Notes under the pieces: model-generated
The model's database searches: none
The model's input: only the letters and a program-made list of their open reading frames with translations
Told to the model about the DNA's origin: nothing
Program-made: the position numbers and the translations under genes
DNA from: Gigantopelta aegis
Taxonomy: Eukaryota > Mollusca > Gastropoda > Neomphalida > Peltospiridae
Length of the DNA: 64,000 bases
Direction of reading: 5' to 3'
NCBI RefSeq assembly: GCF_016097555.1
Contig: NC_054713.1
Location: 12,636,806 to 12,700,805 of the forward strand
In this document: positions 44,324 to 59,800 of the stretch, piece by piece
How the letters are laid out: each line of letters starts with the position of its first letter
Position numbering within the stretch: position 1 is the first letter of the stretch

Positions 44324-47300
44324 GTGAGTAATGGGGCGGGACATAGCCCAGTGGTAAAGCGTAATAATGTCACCTAAAGAGGGATATATAGAGGTTAAAA
44401 ACATTAACATTGGGGGCTTGGGTTGGGGGCAGGATATTAATATTTATAAAATCAACTTAGCTCCAACATTTGACTTTTTTTTTTTTCACAAGCTGTCGTG
44501 CATGGCAATAGTTGTTATTTACTAGCCCAACATTGAATATCACTAACCATGGGGGTGGGGCTACCATAATCTAGAAGCCCTGTATTAGTTATTTACTAGC
44601 CCAACATTGAATATCACTAGCCATGGGGGTGGGGCTACCATAATCTAGAAGCCCTGTAGTAGTTATTTACTAGCCCAACATTGAATATCACTAGCCATGG
44701 GGGTGGGGCTACCATAATCTAGAAGCCCTGTATTAGTTATTTACTAGCCCAACATTGAATATCATTAGCCATGCGGGTGGGGCTACCATAATCTAGAAGC
44801 CCTGCAAAATGCTTGTTTATTAAACTTTTAAATGTTTGAATTTTATATTTTATTTTAATGACTGTCGTCTTGGGATACATACATGTACATGTATAATATT
44901 ATGTAGTTTGACCAACATATTGGGTTTTCTTTAGGTATCATTTTGTTTATTTCTTTCTTTAGTATAGGCCCTGGCCCCATGCTTATAAAACGTTTAGAAA
45001 CAAAAATCAAGAAATTGGCCATGATTGGTGTAATCATTTTATGAATTGAAATCAAAATGATATATGGTTATAAAAATGTTGCATAATACTTGGCAAATAC
45101 CTCTTCTACCATAATGTTTTATAATACGTACATCCAGTCATCTTTTAAAAATTCAGCCCCAGGGTACATGTATGTATGTAGTAGGGAAGTATACCAAATA
45201 TATGTCATGATATAAACAATTATTTGTGCACATATTAAATGTATGTGACTAATGAGACTATATTCCATACCTTACCTTAGGCATTGCATAACTACAGTTA
45301 CACAAACATGTAGATATATAATTAGATATATTTCCCACCAAACTCCATAAATGCAGTTACCAGAGATGTATCCAGGCATTCAATTTAATGTGTTAATATT
45401 CTTGTAATCATCATGTCTGATGACTTAATTTAACAATGATGCTTTGTATCATTCAGTTGCCGTAAAGGGACAGACCCTAGTTTCAACGCGTGAAAATTAA
45501 CACTAAGTTTAGTTAATCTACAAACCTGTAACACATTTGGATAAAGTTACAACAGAGTGAAACAAAAGTATGTGACTTTGAAATGGTGAAATACCCTCTA
45601 AAAATAGAGTAAAACTTGATTCCATAACTGTTACTTGTCAGATGCCTGTGTGTTTTCCAAAATATGAGAAATACATTTTGTGATATTAAAAACACCAGGA
45701 TGACCATAAACACTTTGAATGTATGGAAATGAATAATCTAAATAATAAAAGTAAAAGTAAAGTATGATTTCAGTTATCAAAAACGGCTCGAATAGTAAAA
45801 AATATGCCTTAGTGTTTAAAAACTAGGGTACATTGTATGTCCCGTTAAGAAATCCCGGTTATAATTAAATCGCACTCATTTTTCCAATCCCATCAGCTAT
45901 GGAACCCTACTGAAAAAACTGGATAAATTCCAGGTAAAAATCCCTTTACATGACATACATGCACCTTTGTATGTATTTGTTCCAATAGTCCCTAACAAAA
46001 GTTGAGTAGTATGTTATTTTTGATAACTTAGGCAGAGAATACGCCAACAGACAAGAAGAGGGAACTGTTGATTATATTACCACGGAGAGGGGCGAATGCA
46101 TTTGATCAGTTTTACGAAATTCTCGTCAATAACCAGGAAGGATCGGCAGCTGATATTTTAAAGCCAGAGTTGTCGAAGCAGAGAATTGCTACAGAAAAAA
46201 GAAACCTAGCTGTTGTTCGACGAGCCCAAGCATGTACTCCGTTAGTGGTGACCTCACCCACAGATGATGATGATGATGATGACCTGCCAGAAAGTGAGTC
46301 TTCCCTAAAAATCAAAATGGTCGGACTTTTGTTATTGCTAGGCTCAGACTGTCAACTGTTACAGCGATGTTGGCCAACGCGACGGTTGCGTTGTAATTTC
46401 CGAAACTCCTGACTTATGACGGGTGCGCTCAGATTAACAACTAATCGGTTGTAGAAGTCGTATACGACGAAAAACGAAAGTTGTAAGAGCGCTCGGACTG
46501 GGAACTGGACAGTTGTAGAAGTCGTGGGAGCAGAAAGTTGGTTATCTTTGTGATGGCAGTTGGTAGTCTGAGCCTAGCATAAACGGCAAATTTAGCCGGA
46601 TTCTGTTATTCAACAGTCACTAAAAATCACAAAGAAGGATATATGGTCATGGATGACTGCATTTAATTTTATGAATAAAAGTTAACCATTGTTTTAGAAA
46701 CATTATGTATCTGCATGTTGTAGCCCTTCACAAACATCCTCTTCCTTCCCCATAACATTTTGTAGGACATGCCTTAATACTCCCTCCACTTTCCCACCCC
46801 CTAAAGCATTAAATAATTGTAGAAACAGCCCTAGACAGCAGTCACAAGTACTTTTGGGTAGTTGTTGCAATTTCTTTGTGATACTGAATTTGATTATAAA
46901 TTTTAAATTTACCTATCTCTGATATTTGTATTTTTTGCACAGTACTTTACACTGTGTTTTAATTTAACTGTTGGATTTTTATATTGATGTTGATTATGAA
47001 TTTATTTATGCATTTTCCTTAGTTTGACTACCATTAATAGCCAATGTATTTTGTAGTTCTAGGGTGTCAGTAAACATTCATTCATTCATTCATTCATTGC
47101 TCATATGGATAGATACATGGTAATCATCAAAATTGAACTTCATTCCTGATAGGGTGGGGCGGGACATAGCCCAGTGTTAAAGCGTTTGCTTGGTGCACAG
47201 TTGGTCTAGGATCGATCCCAATCGGTGGACCCATTGGGCTATTTCTCGTTCCAGCCAGTGGTCCACAATAAAGGTTGTGGTATGTACTATCCTGTCTGTG

Positions 47301-49971
47301 GGATGGTGCATATAAAAGATCCCTTGCTGCTAATCGATAAGAGTAGCCCATGAAGTGTTGACAGCGGGTTTCCTCTTTCAATATCTGTGTGGTCCATAAC
47401 CATATGTCCGATGCCATATGACCGTAATATAATGTGTTGAGTGCGTTGTTAAATAAAACATTTCCTTCCTTCCTTCCTCCCTGATTGGGGGCAAAATCTA
47501 GCTACCGTATACGCAAATATTTTCATGGCTAAAATAATTCGCAATCAGGCTTTCATTTTACATTTTGGCGAGGAATTATTTTCGCGACTGTGTCCCCCGA
47601 TAATAAAATAAAAATTACCCATATTTCATTTGCCAAACTGTTTTCAATGACGATTTCATGCACATACTTGGACATGTTCACTATGCTGTCAGCGAGATCA
47701 TTACCAATATTTATTTACATGCTCATATACCACTAGAGTTTGAAGCATGTCTGTCCCGGCCTCGATCTCTGGATAGCCAGTGAGATGTCAGTGTTGTATG
47801 TATGTCTGATAAGACTATTGTCATGTTATTGATGGAACACGCACATGCGATACAGAACATTGAAAAACGCAAATATCATAAGAAATAACTTTTTATTATT
47901 GGTGATACTCACAAACTTCCATTTACGGTTACAAAGAAAACAAACAAAACAGATTACGTAACAAATCCATGTGACCAGGCAGGTTTACAGAATCATGTGA
48001 CCTTGCGGACCACTGACTGCTTGATTCTGATATGGGTTGGGCGTGTAGAGATGAGACTATATATTATACGGTAAATAATAATATACCAAATCGGAAATAA
48101 GTTGGCGTGTAATTAAATTCGTGGTGCTAACAACGTGTTCGCGATTTTATTCGCGAACATATTTGCGTATACGGTACAGTCAAACCTCAGTAGAGCTTTT
48201 GAGTTTTTCACATCCCAACTGCTGCCCCATGACTGGTATATCAAAGGCCCTGGAATGTGCTGTCTTGTTTTTATGAAAGCACATATAAAAGTCTCTTGCA
48301 GATTACGTCAGGTTGGTTATTAAATATTTAATATCCAATAGTTGATAATTAATTGATCAATGTGTCCTAGTGGTGTCATTCAAGGCCAGCTGGGGGCGGG
48401 ACGTAGTCCAGTGGTAATATGTGCTTGCTCGATGCACGGTAGGTGTGGGATCAATCCCCGTCAGTGGGCCCATTGGGTTATTTCTCGTTCCAGCCAGTGC
48501 ACCACAACTGGTATATCAAAGGCCGTGGTATGTACTACCCTGTCTGTGGGATGGAGCATATAAAAGATCCCTTGCTGCTAATATAAAAGAGTAGCCCATG
48601 AAGTGGCGACAGCGGGTTTCCTCTCTCAATGTGTTGAGTGTGTCATTAAATGAAACATTTCTTTCTTTCTTTTTCAAGGCTAGCTCTGCCACACACCAAA
48701 TTGACCAATTGCTAAATTTCAAGAATAGGAAATGTTACTTAAATTTCGGGAAAATATTTTGTGTAATGATTGAAAGTTTGTTGGAAATTAACTTTGTATA
48801 TTTGAAAAAAATAAAAATTTGGTGATTGCTTTTGCTAACCCAGAGCTAGCCCTGTTGTTAAACAAAACTTAACTTTGTTTGTTACATTCTTCAGAATGGC
48901 CTGATGAGAACCTGATATCAGAAACTGTTATAGTAAAGGTCTGTGAAGAATCGGGGTGGATGTATGACAGGTTTATCAAATCCAACTCGGACAGTGGAAA
49001 GGTATGTGTATTTCCCACTTCTCTCTCCCTCTCTTTCCCTCGTCTCTCTCTCCCTCCCCCTCCCCCTCTCCTCCCTCCCAATCATCCCCCTCTCTATCTC
49101 CCTCCCACCCCCCCCCCCTCCCTCCCTCTCTATATCTGTGTCTGTCTCTCCCTCCATCTCTCTCTCCCTTTTTCTGTCTATCCCTCTCCCTCCCCCTCTC
49201 TGTCTATCCCTCTCCCTCCTCTCCTCCCTCCCATTCTTCCCCCTCCCTTACCTCTCTTATGTCTGTCTCCCTCCATCTCTCTCCATTTTTCTCTCTATCC
49301 CTCTCCCTCCCCCTCTCCTCCCTCAAATTCTTCCCCCCTCTCTCTTATGTCTGTCTCTCCCTCCATCTCTCTCCCTTTTTCTCTCTCTCCCTTTTTCTCT
49401 CTATCCCTCTCCCTCCCCATCTCTCTCTATCCCTCCCACCCCTCCCCCTCTTCTCCCTCAAATTCTTCCCCCTCTCTCTCTTACCTCTCATGTCTGTCTC
49501 TCCCTCCATCTCTCTCCCTTTTTCTCTCTATCTCTCCCCCTCTCTCTCTATCCCTCTCCCTCTCCACCCTCCCATTCTTCCCCCTCTCTCTCTTACCTCT
49601 CTTATGTCTCTCTCCCTCCATCTCTCCCTTTTTTTCTCTATCCCTCTCCTCACTCCCCCTCTCTCTATCCCTCCCTCTCCCTCCCCCCTCTCCCCCCTCT
49701 CTCTCTTACCTCTTATGTCTGTATCTCTCTCCCTTTTTCTCTCCCTCCCCCTCGATCCCTTCCCTCCGTTTTCCCCCTCTCTCTCTGTGTCTGTCTCTCC
49801 CTCCATCTGTCTATCCCTCTCTCTCTATCCCTCTCCTCCCCATCTCTCCCTCCCCCTCTCCTCCCTCCCATTCTTCCCCCTCTCTCTCTTACCTCTCTTA
49901 TGTCTGTCTCTCCATCTCTCTCTCTTTCTATCCCTCCCCTCCCTCCCCCTGTCTGTCTGTCTCTGTCTGTC

Positions 49972-50057
<86 letters not shown>

Positions 50058-53000
50058 AAAGGTTAAGTTTATGGTAAAATTCTTTATTATGAACTAGGGG
50101 CAGGATTTAGCTCAGTCGGTTGAGCGCTTGCCAGAGGTGCTTGTGTCTCAGGATTGAACCACCTCAGTTAATCTGTTCAAGTGATTGGTTTTTTTCTTGT
50201 TCCAACCAGTGTAACGGGTTTCCTCTGTTGACTACTAGTCAGAGTTACCAAATGTTTGACATCCAATAGCCGATGATTAATAAATATATGTGCTTTAGTG
50301 GTGTCATGTGACATATTCGTATATAAAACAAACCTTTTTTTAATTATGAACTATACAATTTTAATCTGTTTGTCTTTAAAAACACTATATGCAATATATC
50401 AACCAAACTATGACCCATAAATATCAGTACTACAACCCCTATCTCAAAGTATTAACTGAAGAAAATAATACCTTCCATATGTAGCTCATTTTCGGTATAA
50501 CCAGATGTTTTTAAACACCCCTAGTTTGGCAACAAAATTTGAGTACTTGTTTTTACGGGTACCCCATACATGTTTCAAGCACAAAGGCTACTTGACACAG
50601 TGATACTAGATGAAATAAAATTGCATACATTTTTTGCTGAGATGAAACTAATTTTTTTTTACAACCAACACACTCACATTTACCACCAATCACAGGACTT
50701 GTGGTGTTAATTAATGTCTCTATGAAAAGTTTAGTGCACCTCGAACTTTGACCCAGCTGGAAGTTATTTGGTTTAGTACACAGTGCTACCATCAGGCGAG
50801 CACTTTACCACTGGGCTATGTCCTGCCACTTAGGGTCTCCACGAGTACTCGAGTACTTGGGCACGGGTTGAGTCCAGCAAGACTCGAGTCCGTCGAGTAC
50901 CTGTACAAGGTGGAATACAATGATCAACTATAATACATTGGACAATGTAGGACAACATTTCAGCAGTAGATAATCAACGATAGAAGTTACACAGTAATTA
51001 TAAGATCATGCGCTAGTTTCTCTTTTTAAACTGGCCGTCGATCCATCACAACACTGAACATATCAACCAGTTCCTAAATGCAATACAATGGCATGATTTG
51101 GCATCCATGTTCAGCACTGGAATTAAGATGCAGAATGCTATTTAACTTTATTCCTTAATCTCATCATCATCTAGTGTAAGTGTCGGGTACTCTGGTCCGG
51201 GTCGAGTTTGACCCTCGAGTACTCGAGTCCAATATTATGGACTCATGGAGGTCCTACTGCCACTTCTCTTCACATAGACAGAAACCTCAGGATGGTCTGT
51301 TTGTAATGTGCTGTGATTCAACATTCTTTTTGTTTCTGGCTCACTCTAGGTCTACAAACATCAGAGCAATCCAAGAGGATATGCATTACTGATAAACAAC
51401 GAAAAGTTTGAACTGGCAAGGAAGAATGGCTGCAATCTGGAAGATCGAGATGGAACCGACATTGACCAGTTCACAGTCGATCAGCTGTTAGACCAGCTGG
51501 GCTATAAAGTCTGCATTAGGGAAGATTTGACAGCTGAGGTACATCCAATTTATTTATCCTATAACTTACCCATGATATCCATGTCATCAACCCATGTGAT
51601 AATTTAAAGTCCGAACCAAAATGTTAACAACTATGGTAAATTGCTCTCCTACTATTATTTTTCGTTAGATTTTACCCGCATTTTGTCCAGACAGAAATCT
51701 TGAAAAAAACATTACAATGACACAGACTCCACATACTAGATGATAACCATGTCAGCTATATCAACTTTGCTGAGATCGCATAGGGCAAATGTAATTTTGT
51801 GCCGGCTGCCATTTTGACTTTTTATGGAATATTCTCCAAGAGGGGTGAAAGGATATGACTTAATCTAACAACGTCATAACATGTAAAAGCAAACTTGATG
51901 ACGTCATATTATTATTCTTTTTTAATTAGTTTTTGTTTGTTTAAAGATACCACTGGAGTTCATTGATTTTATATTAATTATGTCACATACTTCGGAGACT
52001 TTCACCCCTCTTGAAAGTTGAAGAGTATTCCATAAAAAAGCAAAATGGCAGACGGCAGAAAACTGCATGTATTTTGCCCTATGCTATCTCAGCAATGTCA
52101 ATACTGGCATCATCGTTATAGTCTCATATGTAAAATCTGTGTCACTGTAATAGTTTTTTCACAACTTGTGCTTAAACAAAATTTGGGGGAAATGTAACAG
52201 TAATTAAAGGTAGGAGAGTAATTTATCGTAGTTGTTAAGTTTGGTTCAGACTTCAGTTTATTAACTCGGTTAATAATGGTATGCAAGTTTGAAGGTATAT
52301 ACATGTAGAGGATACTCCCCTCGTGTCTTGTGATATCATAATTTATCAGCATGAGTTGATAAAAGTATGAAATCTGAGGTAATGTGGGTTGAATGTCACT
52401 ATATTTGGCAGTGGTAGACTCGTTAAATAGCAGTTGCGTGACGTCACAAATGATAGATTTAGTGCTGAAACAAACACAGTGACGTAACAAAATATTGTCT
52501 GGTGATTAAAATGTGACCAATCAAGATTATAAGAAGTGATATCTCCTGTGGAGAATATTGCAGGAGATATTGCAAATAATAGTGCCAGCGATATCTCCAA
52601 CAAAAGCCTTTAATGGATGATAAATGAGTAATAAGGTGTTGCTGGGTCATTTATTTACAAGCCTGTATACCTGAGCATAATGTGTTCATAAGATTTAGTT
52701 AAAGTGCGTGACATCAAAGTAATTTGTGCAAATCGTGATGACATCATATTACAGATGGAGGCGACTTTAGTACTTTTTCATTCGATTTATTTTAGAAGTG
52801 TTATAGGATAAATAGAATTCACTACTCGTGTTTTTTAATATCTAAAATATCAACCTCGTCTAGTTAACATAGACTCAGTTGATACTTTCCATATTAAAAA
52901 ACACTTGTGACGAATCCTCTGTTTATTACCACAGCGGTCACTCATAATGGGGAAAATATTTTTCATATTTTCTCTGGGAAATATTCTGCATTGGTTTATC

Positions 53001-53760
53001 GTACACTACTATTACAAACCAATCACCTTGTCGGTACTAAATATGACGTCATCACGATTTGGCAAAGCACACAAAATGACGTCACACACATGTACAATGT
53101 AGTTTAAAGTGTTTGCATTTATGTCTTTCTGTTTTCAGTGTTAAATTTGCAATAAAATGGTAGTTTAATGTAATTCATTATATATATATATTTTTTACAG
53201 ACTATATAGAACATTGGGTTTTAAAAATTATCTGTGAACCGTGATTAAAATACAAAGTTAAAGCAATACTCAGAACAGTGTGTAAAGTGGTTTATATCGT
53301 TTCTATATACATGTATATGTTCATGGACGTGTAGCCGATATATATATATATATATAAAAATAAAGGCTTTTAAAAAAAAAACCCATATAGCTGTGGTAAT
53401 AAATAAAATAACAAACTTGGTACCAGTTAATATCAAATTTATGTCCCTTGTGAAATAATTTTTACTTTTCATTCGTTAAAGCTCATGAGAAATGAAAATT
53501 ATTTTACTCGGGACATATATTTGATAATAACTGATAACTCGTTTATTATCCTCTATTTATTTATTGTAGTACATGGGATTAGAATCTACACATCAGTCAC
53601 TAGTTGTACACACTGTAGATTGTCACTACCCAGGGACAGCACAGTGTACAAAATAGTGGTACGACTTGACGTTGCCAGACTCTCCATTCAAATGCACCTG
53701 TGAAGGACATTTTCACAGATAAAACAAATATAACACTCACACACACGCACATGCACACAC

Positions 53761-53802
<42 letters not shown>

Positions 53803-56800
53803 GTGGTAAGGCCAAGGCCGCACCGACCGTACTGTCTGCACCACCTCTGCTACCATAACTAATGGTCGTAATAGTGTCAAGGTTCGCACATGCTTGAAAA
53901 GGCCCTAAATTTGAAGGGTTGCCCTAAAACGTCCCTATTTTGATGTTCTAGCCCTAAAAAGCCCTATATTTTATAGCAAGTTCACAAAAGGCCCTAAATT
54001 GGCCATACATGTATAAGCCCTGAAACATTAAATAAATTGCCAAAAATACATCGATATGTACTTTCATTAGTTGATCTCTGTGCTTGCTCAAATGGTGGTG
54101 TGTAAACAAAGCCAAACTGATACCAAAGATTCATTCGTAAAAAAACATCATCAATGTTTGGTATTGTTCGTAGAAGGATTCATTCATAACTTACGGGAAG
54201 CGCTTGATTGGGAATTCTAAAATGAAACACATTTCTAAAATACTAATCAAGAGTGTTAATCTCAGTGCAAACCAAATAAAACGGAATATTCTAATATTAT
54301 CTGAAATGAATTTAAGACATTTATGCCTATGTGGATTCTACATATTTATATTTATGAAAATGTGTAGGACCGTTCTGTCGATCCCAACGGCCCATTCGAA
54401 CACTCACATTATTTTGTCGAGTTTGAACGTCGTTGCAACTGGCGGACAGCAAAGTTTTAGTTCCTAAATTTTACTTACATTGACCCTAAAAAGTCCCTAA
54501 AAAGCCCCTAAATTTAGGTTTTAAATTTCTGTATGAACAATGAGTGTAGTGGGTAAGCTATCGGACTTTAAGCCGGTAGGTTCTGGGTTTGTATCCCGGT
54601 ACCGGTTCCCACTCACTGACTTATCTAGCTCTCACTAACACTAACAACTAACCATGTGTAACCCACTGTTCTGGGCCCCTTTCCACAAAAGAATCATAGC
54701 TAAGGTTAATTGTAGTGACTAACAGTGAGTTTTTTCGACTGGCACACAAACTCTATAGCCGTTCCACAAAGCAACCTTACAGTGGTCGTAGTTACACCTT
54801 TAACGATTAAGATTTTGTTTGTGAAGATGTGCGAATTAGTTAAATAATACTTTGGTTGCCAACTACTAGTATTTGGAACATCTCAGATTTATTCATTGGT
54901 AACTTTATTAGTTTATTTGCTAAGCGATAATTGCCAAATGCATACGATACACGATTTCTGATTAAGATAGTCTTAATAGTTTGAAGGCACATGTACTTCA
55001 TTGTTTCTTTTCTACTTCTAGTTTCTTTGAAAATCCTGTTGTACATAATACCCTCTTTTCATCAATTTGATTGTTAAAGGGACAGACCCTAGTTTTTAAA
55101 CACTACAGCATATATTTCACTATTAGAGCCGTTTATGATCACTGAAATCAAATATTACTTATATTTTATTCTTTAGATTGTCCATTTCTGTAGAACCAAT
55201 GTGTTTCTGGTCATCCTAGTGTTCATAATACCAAAAAGTGCTTCTGAGAAGTAGCGGTTTATTGATTCGAGATCTAGCCTATTTTTAAGGATATGTTCTG
55301 TTTTAATGGCACAGACTCTTCTTTCACTCTACTGTAACTAAATTCATCTAAATGAGTTACAAGTTTGTAAATGAACTAAACTTAGTGTCCATTTTTATGG
55401 GTCAAAACTAGGGTCTGCACCTTTAATAATGTTATTAAAATACATTTGTATACAAATTTTATATGTATACATTACTAGTATTATATTATAATTAGTAATT
55501 GTCACCATTATATTGTATATATATAGGAGAGGGCCTAGTAAGTTGGCAAACTTGTGCCCAATCCTTTTGTTGTTTATGCAATAAAATACATGTATGTTTT
55601 AAATCAAATACAAGACTAATCTACCATACTTGAAAACAGGGCACAATATTTCACGAGAACCATTGTTCTGTTCGCGTGTCGGTTACACAACTTCAAATCG
55701 GTTATGTGGTGAACAATTACATTCTAAAATTAAAAGTACCATATATCAGTAATGAAAGTGAAAATCATTTTATGTTTTTTGAACCACCAATGTAGCACAG
55801 AACTGTAGTTCAAGTGTTTTAGGATTAGTTAGACCTAGCTCATCGGTTAGGAGAACTGTATTCACTTAACCCAACAAACGGTTACCTAAGTAAAACTAAA
55901 GTGAACTGATTTCTGGTTACCTAAGATTTTGAAATATTGTCCCCTGTGAAAATTACCTGATTTTACACAAAACCTAATAAGAGTGCTTATTAAAGTGCTT
56001 TAAGTCTTAACTGGAGTGAATTGTGGGAGTGCTGATGAGTTGTCCGTTAGGGCGGAGAGTGAAGGTCACCGTACACACGTTGGTCATTCTAACATCTTGT
56101 GAGAAACAGCAAAACAAAAAGAGAGCTCAGGGAAGAAATTTGCTGAATTGATTACCGGCCTTGGTGGTGTCGTTGTTAAGCCATCAGACATAAGGCTGGT
56201 AGGTACAGGGTTCTTATCTCGGTACCGGCTCCAACCCAGAACGAGTTTTAATGACTCGATGAATAAACAGGTAGGTGTAAGATCACTACATCCTCTTCTC
56301 TCTCACTAACCACTAACACCTAACCCACTGTCCTGGACAAACAGCTTAGATAGCTGAGGTGTCTGCCCTTGACAGCGTACTTGAACCTCATTTGGATATA
56401 AGCATGAAAATAAGTTGAAATGAAATGAAATAAAATATTGAACTGATGCATACATGTAGCTAAAGGCCCTTAAAGACTTGTTAGTTGCGGTAATAAAGGC
56501 ATTTGTGGTTAAACATTCATTAGTTCTTCTTTTCGCTATAATAAATAATAAAAGCATTTGTGGTTAAACATTCATTAGTTCTTCTTTTCGCTATAATAAA
56601 TAATAAAAGCATTTGTGGTAAAGCATTAGTAAGTTCTTCTTTTCGCTATAAATTTATAATAAGTATTAAAAGCAGTTGGGTAAAACATTCATAAGCTCTT
56701 CATTTCATTATAATAAGTAATAATTAAGAGCAGTTGTGTAAAACATTCATAAGCTCTTCATTTCATTATAATAAGTAATAAGAGCAGTTGTGGTAAAGTA

Positions 56801-59800
56801 ATCATAAGCTCTTCATTTCATTATAATAAGTAATAAAAGCAATTGTGGTAAAACAATCATAAGCTCTTCATTTCATTATAATAAGTAATAAAAGCAATTG
56901 TGGTAAAACAATCATAAGCTCTTCATTTCATTATAATAAGTAATAAGAGCAGTTGGGTAAAACATTCATAAGCTCTTCATTTCATTATAATAAGTAATAA
57001 GAGCAGTTGGGTAAAACATTCATAAGCTATTCATTTCATTATAATAAGTAATAAGCAGTTGTGGTAAAGTAATCATAAGCTCTTCATTTCATTATAATAA
57101 GTAATAAAAGCAATTGTGGTAAAACAATCATAAGCTCTTCATTTCATTATAATAAGTAATAAGAGCAGTTGGGTAAAACATTCATAAGCTCTTCATTTCA
57201 TTATAATAAGTAATAAGAGCAGTTGGGTAAAACATTCATAAGCTATTCATTTCATTATAATAAGTAATAAGCAGTTGTGGTAAAGTAATCATAAGCTCTT
57301 CATTTCATTATAATAAGTAATAAGAGCAGTTGTGGTAAAACATTCATAAGCTCTTCATTTCATTATAATAAGTAATAAGAGCAGTTGGGTAAAACATTCA
57401 TAAGCTCTTCACTTCATTATAATAAGTAATAAGAGCAGTTGGGTAAAACATTCATAAGCTCTTCATTTCATTATAATAAGTAATAAGAGCAGTTGTGGTA
57501 AAGTAATCATAAGTTCTTCTTTTCATTATAATAAGTAATAAAAGCAATTGGGTAAAGTAATCATAAGTTCTTCATTTCATTATAATAAGTAATAAAAGCA
57601 ATTGGGTAAAGTAATCATAAGCTCTTCATTTCATTATAATAAGTAATAAAAGCAATTGGGTAAAACATTCATACGTTCTTCATTTCGCTATAATAAGCAA
57701 TTATTGCAAAGTATTCATAAGTTGTTCCTTTCGCCTATAATGAGTCCTTGAAAATAGAGAACTGAACTTAGAAAAACACTGAAAAAATCCTTGAATGTCT
57801 TTTTAAAAATTCTGTATGAACCGTAAGTATGCTAAGCATAAAGATGGCCTAAACTCTGTGCTGTGTTATTTATTCCAGTGAGCGCTGTCCTGTACTACAT
57901 GTAGTAAACTAGTCTGAGAGTGGCAGTCCTCTGAGGGGTGCAGGATGTATTGTCCAGTAATGGGTCTCCTTGGGAGTGGTTGTCCTATAGACGAGGCACT
58001 ATAGGTAGAGATTCATTAGTAGCAAGGGATCTTTTATATGCATCATCCCACAGACAGGATAGTACATACCATGACCTTTGATATACCAGTCGTGGTGCAC
58101 TGTCTGGAACGATAAATAGCCCAGTGGGCTCACCAATGGGGATCAATCCCAAACCGACCCTTCATCATCAAGTGAGCGCTTTACCACTGAGCTACGTCCT
58201 GGGCTCACCGCACCGATGGGGATTGATCCAAAACCGACCGCGCATCATCAAGCGAGCACTTTACCACTGGGATATGTCCCACCCCTTTGCAGAGATAGTC
58301 TTGATCATGGATAATGATTTTGTCGTTCAGATTGTATGATTTCAATTTCAGAAAATGGAAAGCACCGTGAACCAGTTCAGTCAGTTCGACCACAGTCCAT
58401 ATGACAGCTTCGTTCTGTTCGTTCTATCTCATGGAGAGAGTCAGAGTATATACGGAGTAGACGGGAAACTGGTACAGAAGGATAAAATCATAGGAACCTT
58501 CCACGGAAATGATTGCCCAACTCTTAGTGGGAAGCCCAAGCTGTTCTTTTTCCAAGCCTGCCAAGGGCGTAAGTGAATAATAATTATGTTAAATGAATCA
58601 CAGTTGTTTTGACATAAACAATATTTATTTATTGGAGAGAACTATAGAGTCTAAATTTGCCATGGTTGAATAAACTTAAAAGAAAACCAGGTCTTCGTGT
58701 TGTGTTAAGGCAAAGGTTGTGGCAATTTACCCATTTTTGACAGAGTTATGACCCTTGAACTTAGGAGATACTGGTATAGTCTTGCTTTAATGAGATAACT
58801 CAGATTATTTTTTTGTTGCTCCCTGATCAACCTGAACACTGTCATGTTTGTCACCTGCTTGGAACGGTATCCAATCAGGATAAAAAGAAACTCAACATAG
58901 CAGAGTCCCTTTGGATTCACAGACTGAACTCAGTTTGGCCACATGGACTAAACGAAAATCATCCCAGTGGCTTTAGTCTGTGAGCCCAGAGAGGTTTAAT
59001 TAGCATTGCGAGTACAAAAGGTCTGAGACCTGGAATATGTAGGTGTGGGCTGTAGGACCCCCAAACAGCCATTCTTAAGTGTCATCTCCTGTACCAATCC
59101 GAGGGGCCGCCCCTCAAAATACTAATTAAGATCCACCTTCTGTACTTAGTCCACTTAAGAACGCCCCTAATTAGCACTAATTAGAAGTTTAATTAGCATG
59201 GTTGAGTACATCAACGAAACTGATGCCAAAATATTCTTTAGGGTACCCTGACTAAGGATCAGTGATTCTTAAGTGTCAACCCCTGTACCGAATCCACTTA
59301 AGAATGGGTCAAAGGTTAAAATCCACCCAATTTCAGGTTTAATTAGCACGATCGAGTACATCAACGAAACTAACGATAAAATTTTCTCTGTTGATGTACT
59401 AATTAAGATCTACCATTCTTAAGTGTCAAGTCCTGTACTTAGTCCACTTAAGAACACCCCTAATTAGCACTAATTAGAAGATTAATTAGCATGACTGAGT
59501 TCATAAACGAAACTGATGCCAAAATATTCCTTAGGGTATCCCAACTAAGGATCAATGATTCTTAAATATCAACCCCTGACTGAATCAACTTAAGGTCAAA
59601 GGTCACAATTTGCCCAATATCAGGTTTATTAGCATTCACGAGTACATCAAAACATTAATATGTTCTCTGTTGGTATGATAAACAAGACCCATGATTCTTA
59701 ATGTCAACTCCTGTAGTTAGTCCACTTTAAAGTTTAAATGCAATGAGTGTGAAATGAAAATGTATGATTAATATAACTAAATAGTTTTCTGTTTGATTTA

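Larger units (their letters stand above)
46820..48680. other. Copy B-specific 1.9-kb stretch in intron 2
   Basis: CATTAAATAATTGTAG is followed in copy A directly by GCTAGCTCTGCC, but in copy B by ~1.86 kb holding three SINE-A pieces and a (CATT)n run at 47,085-47,098. It is either an insertion in B or a deletion in A. Confidence 0.75.

Noticed and set aside
48879-50097. Overlapping 350-395-codon ORFs on the + strand
   Set aside because: They are translations of a C/T tract (Ser/Leu/Pro only), open in all three frames, and begin inside caspase exon 3.
54204-54467. 87-codon ORF in intron 4B
   Set aside because: Lies inside a non-autonomous element, with no recognisable domain and no paralogue in copy A.
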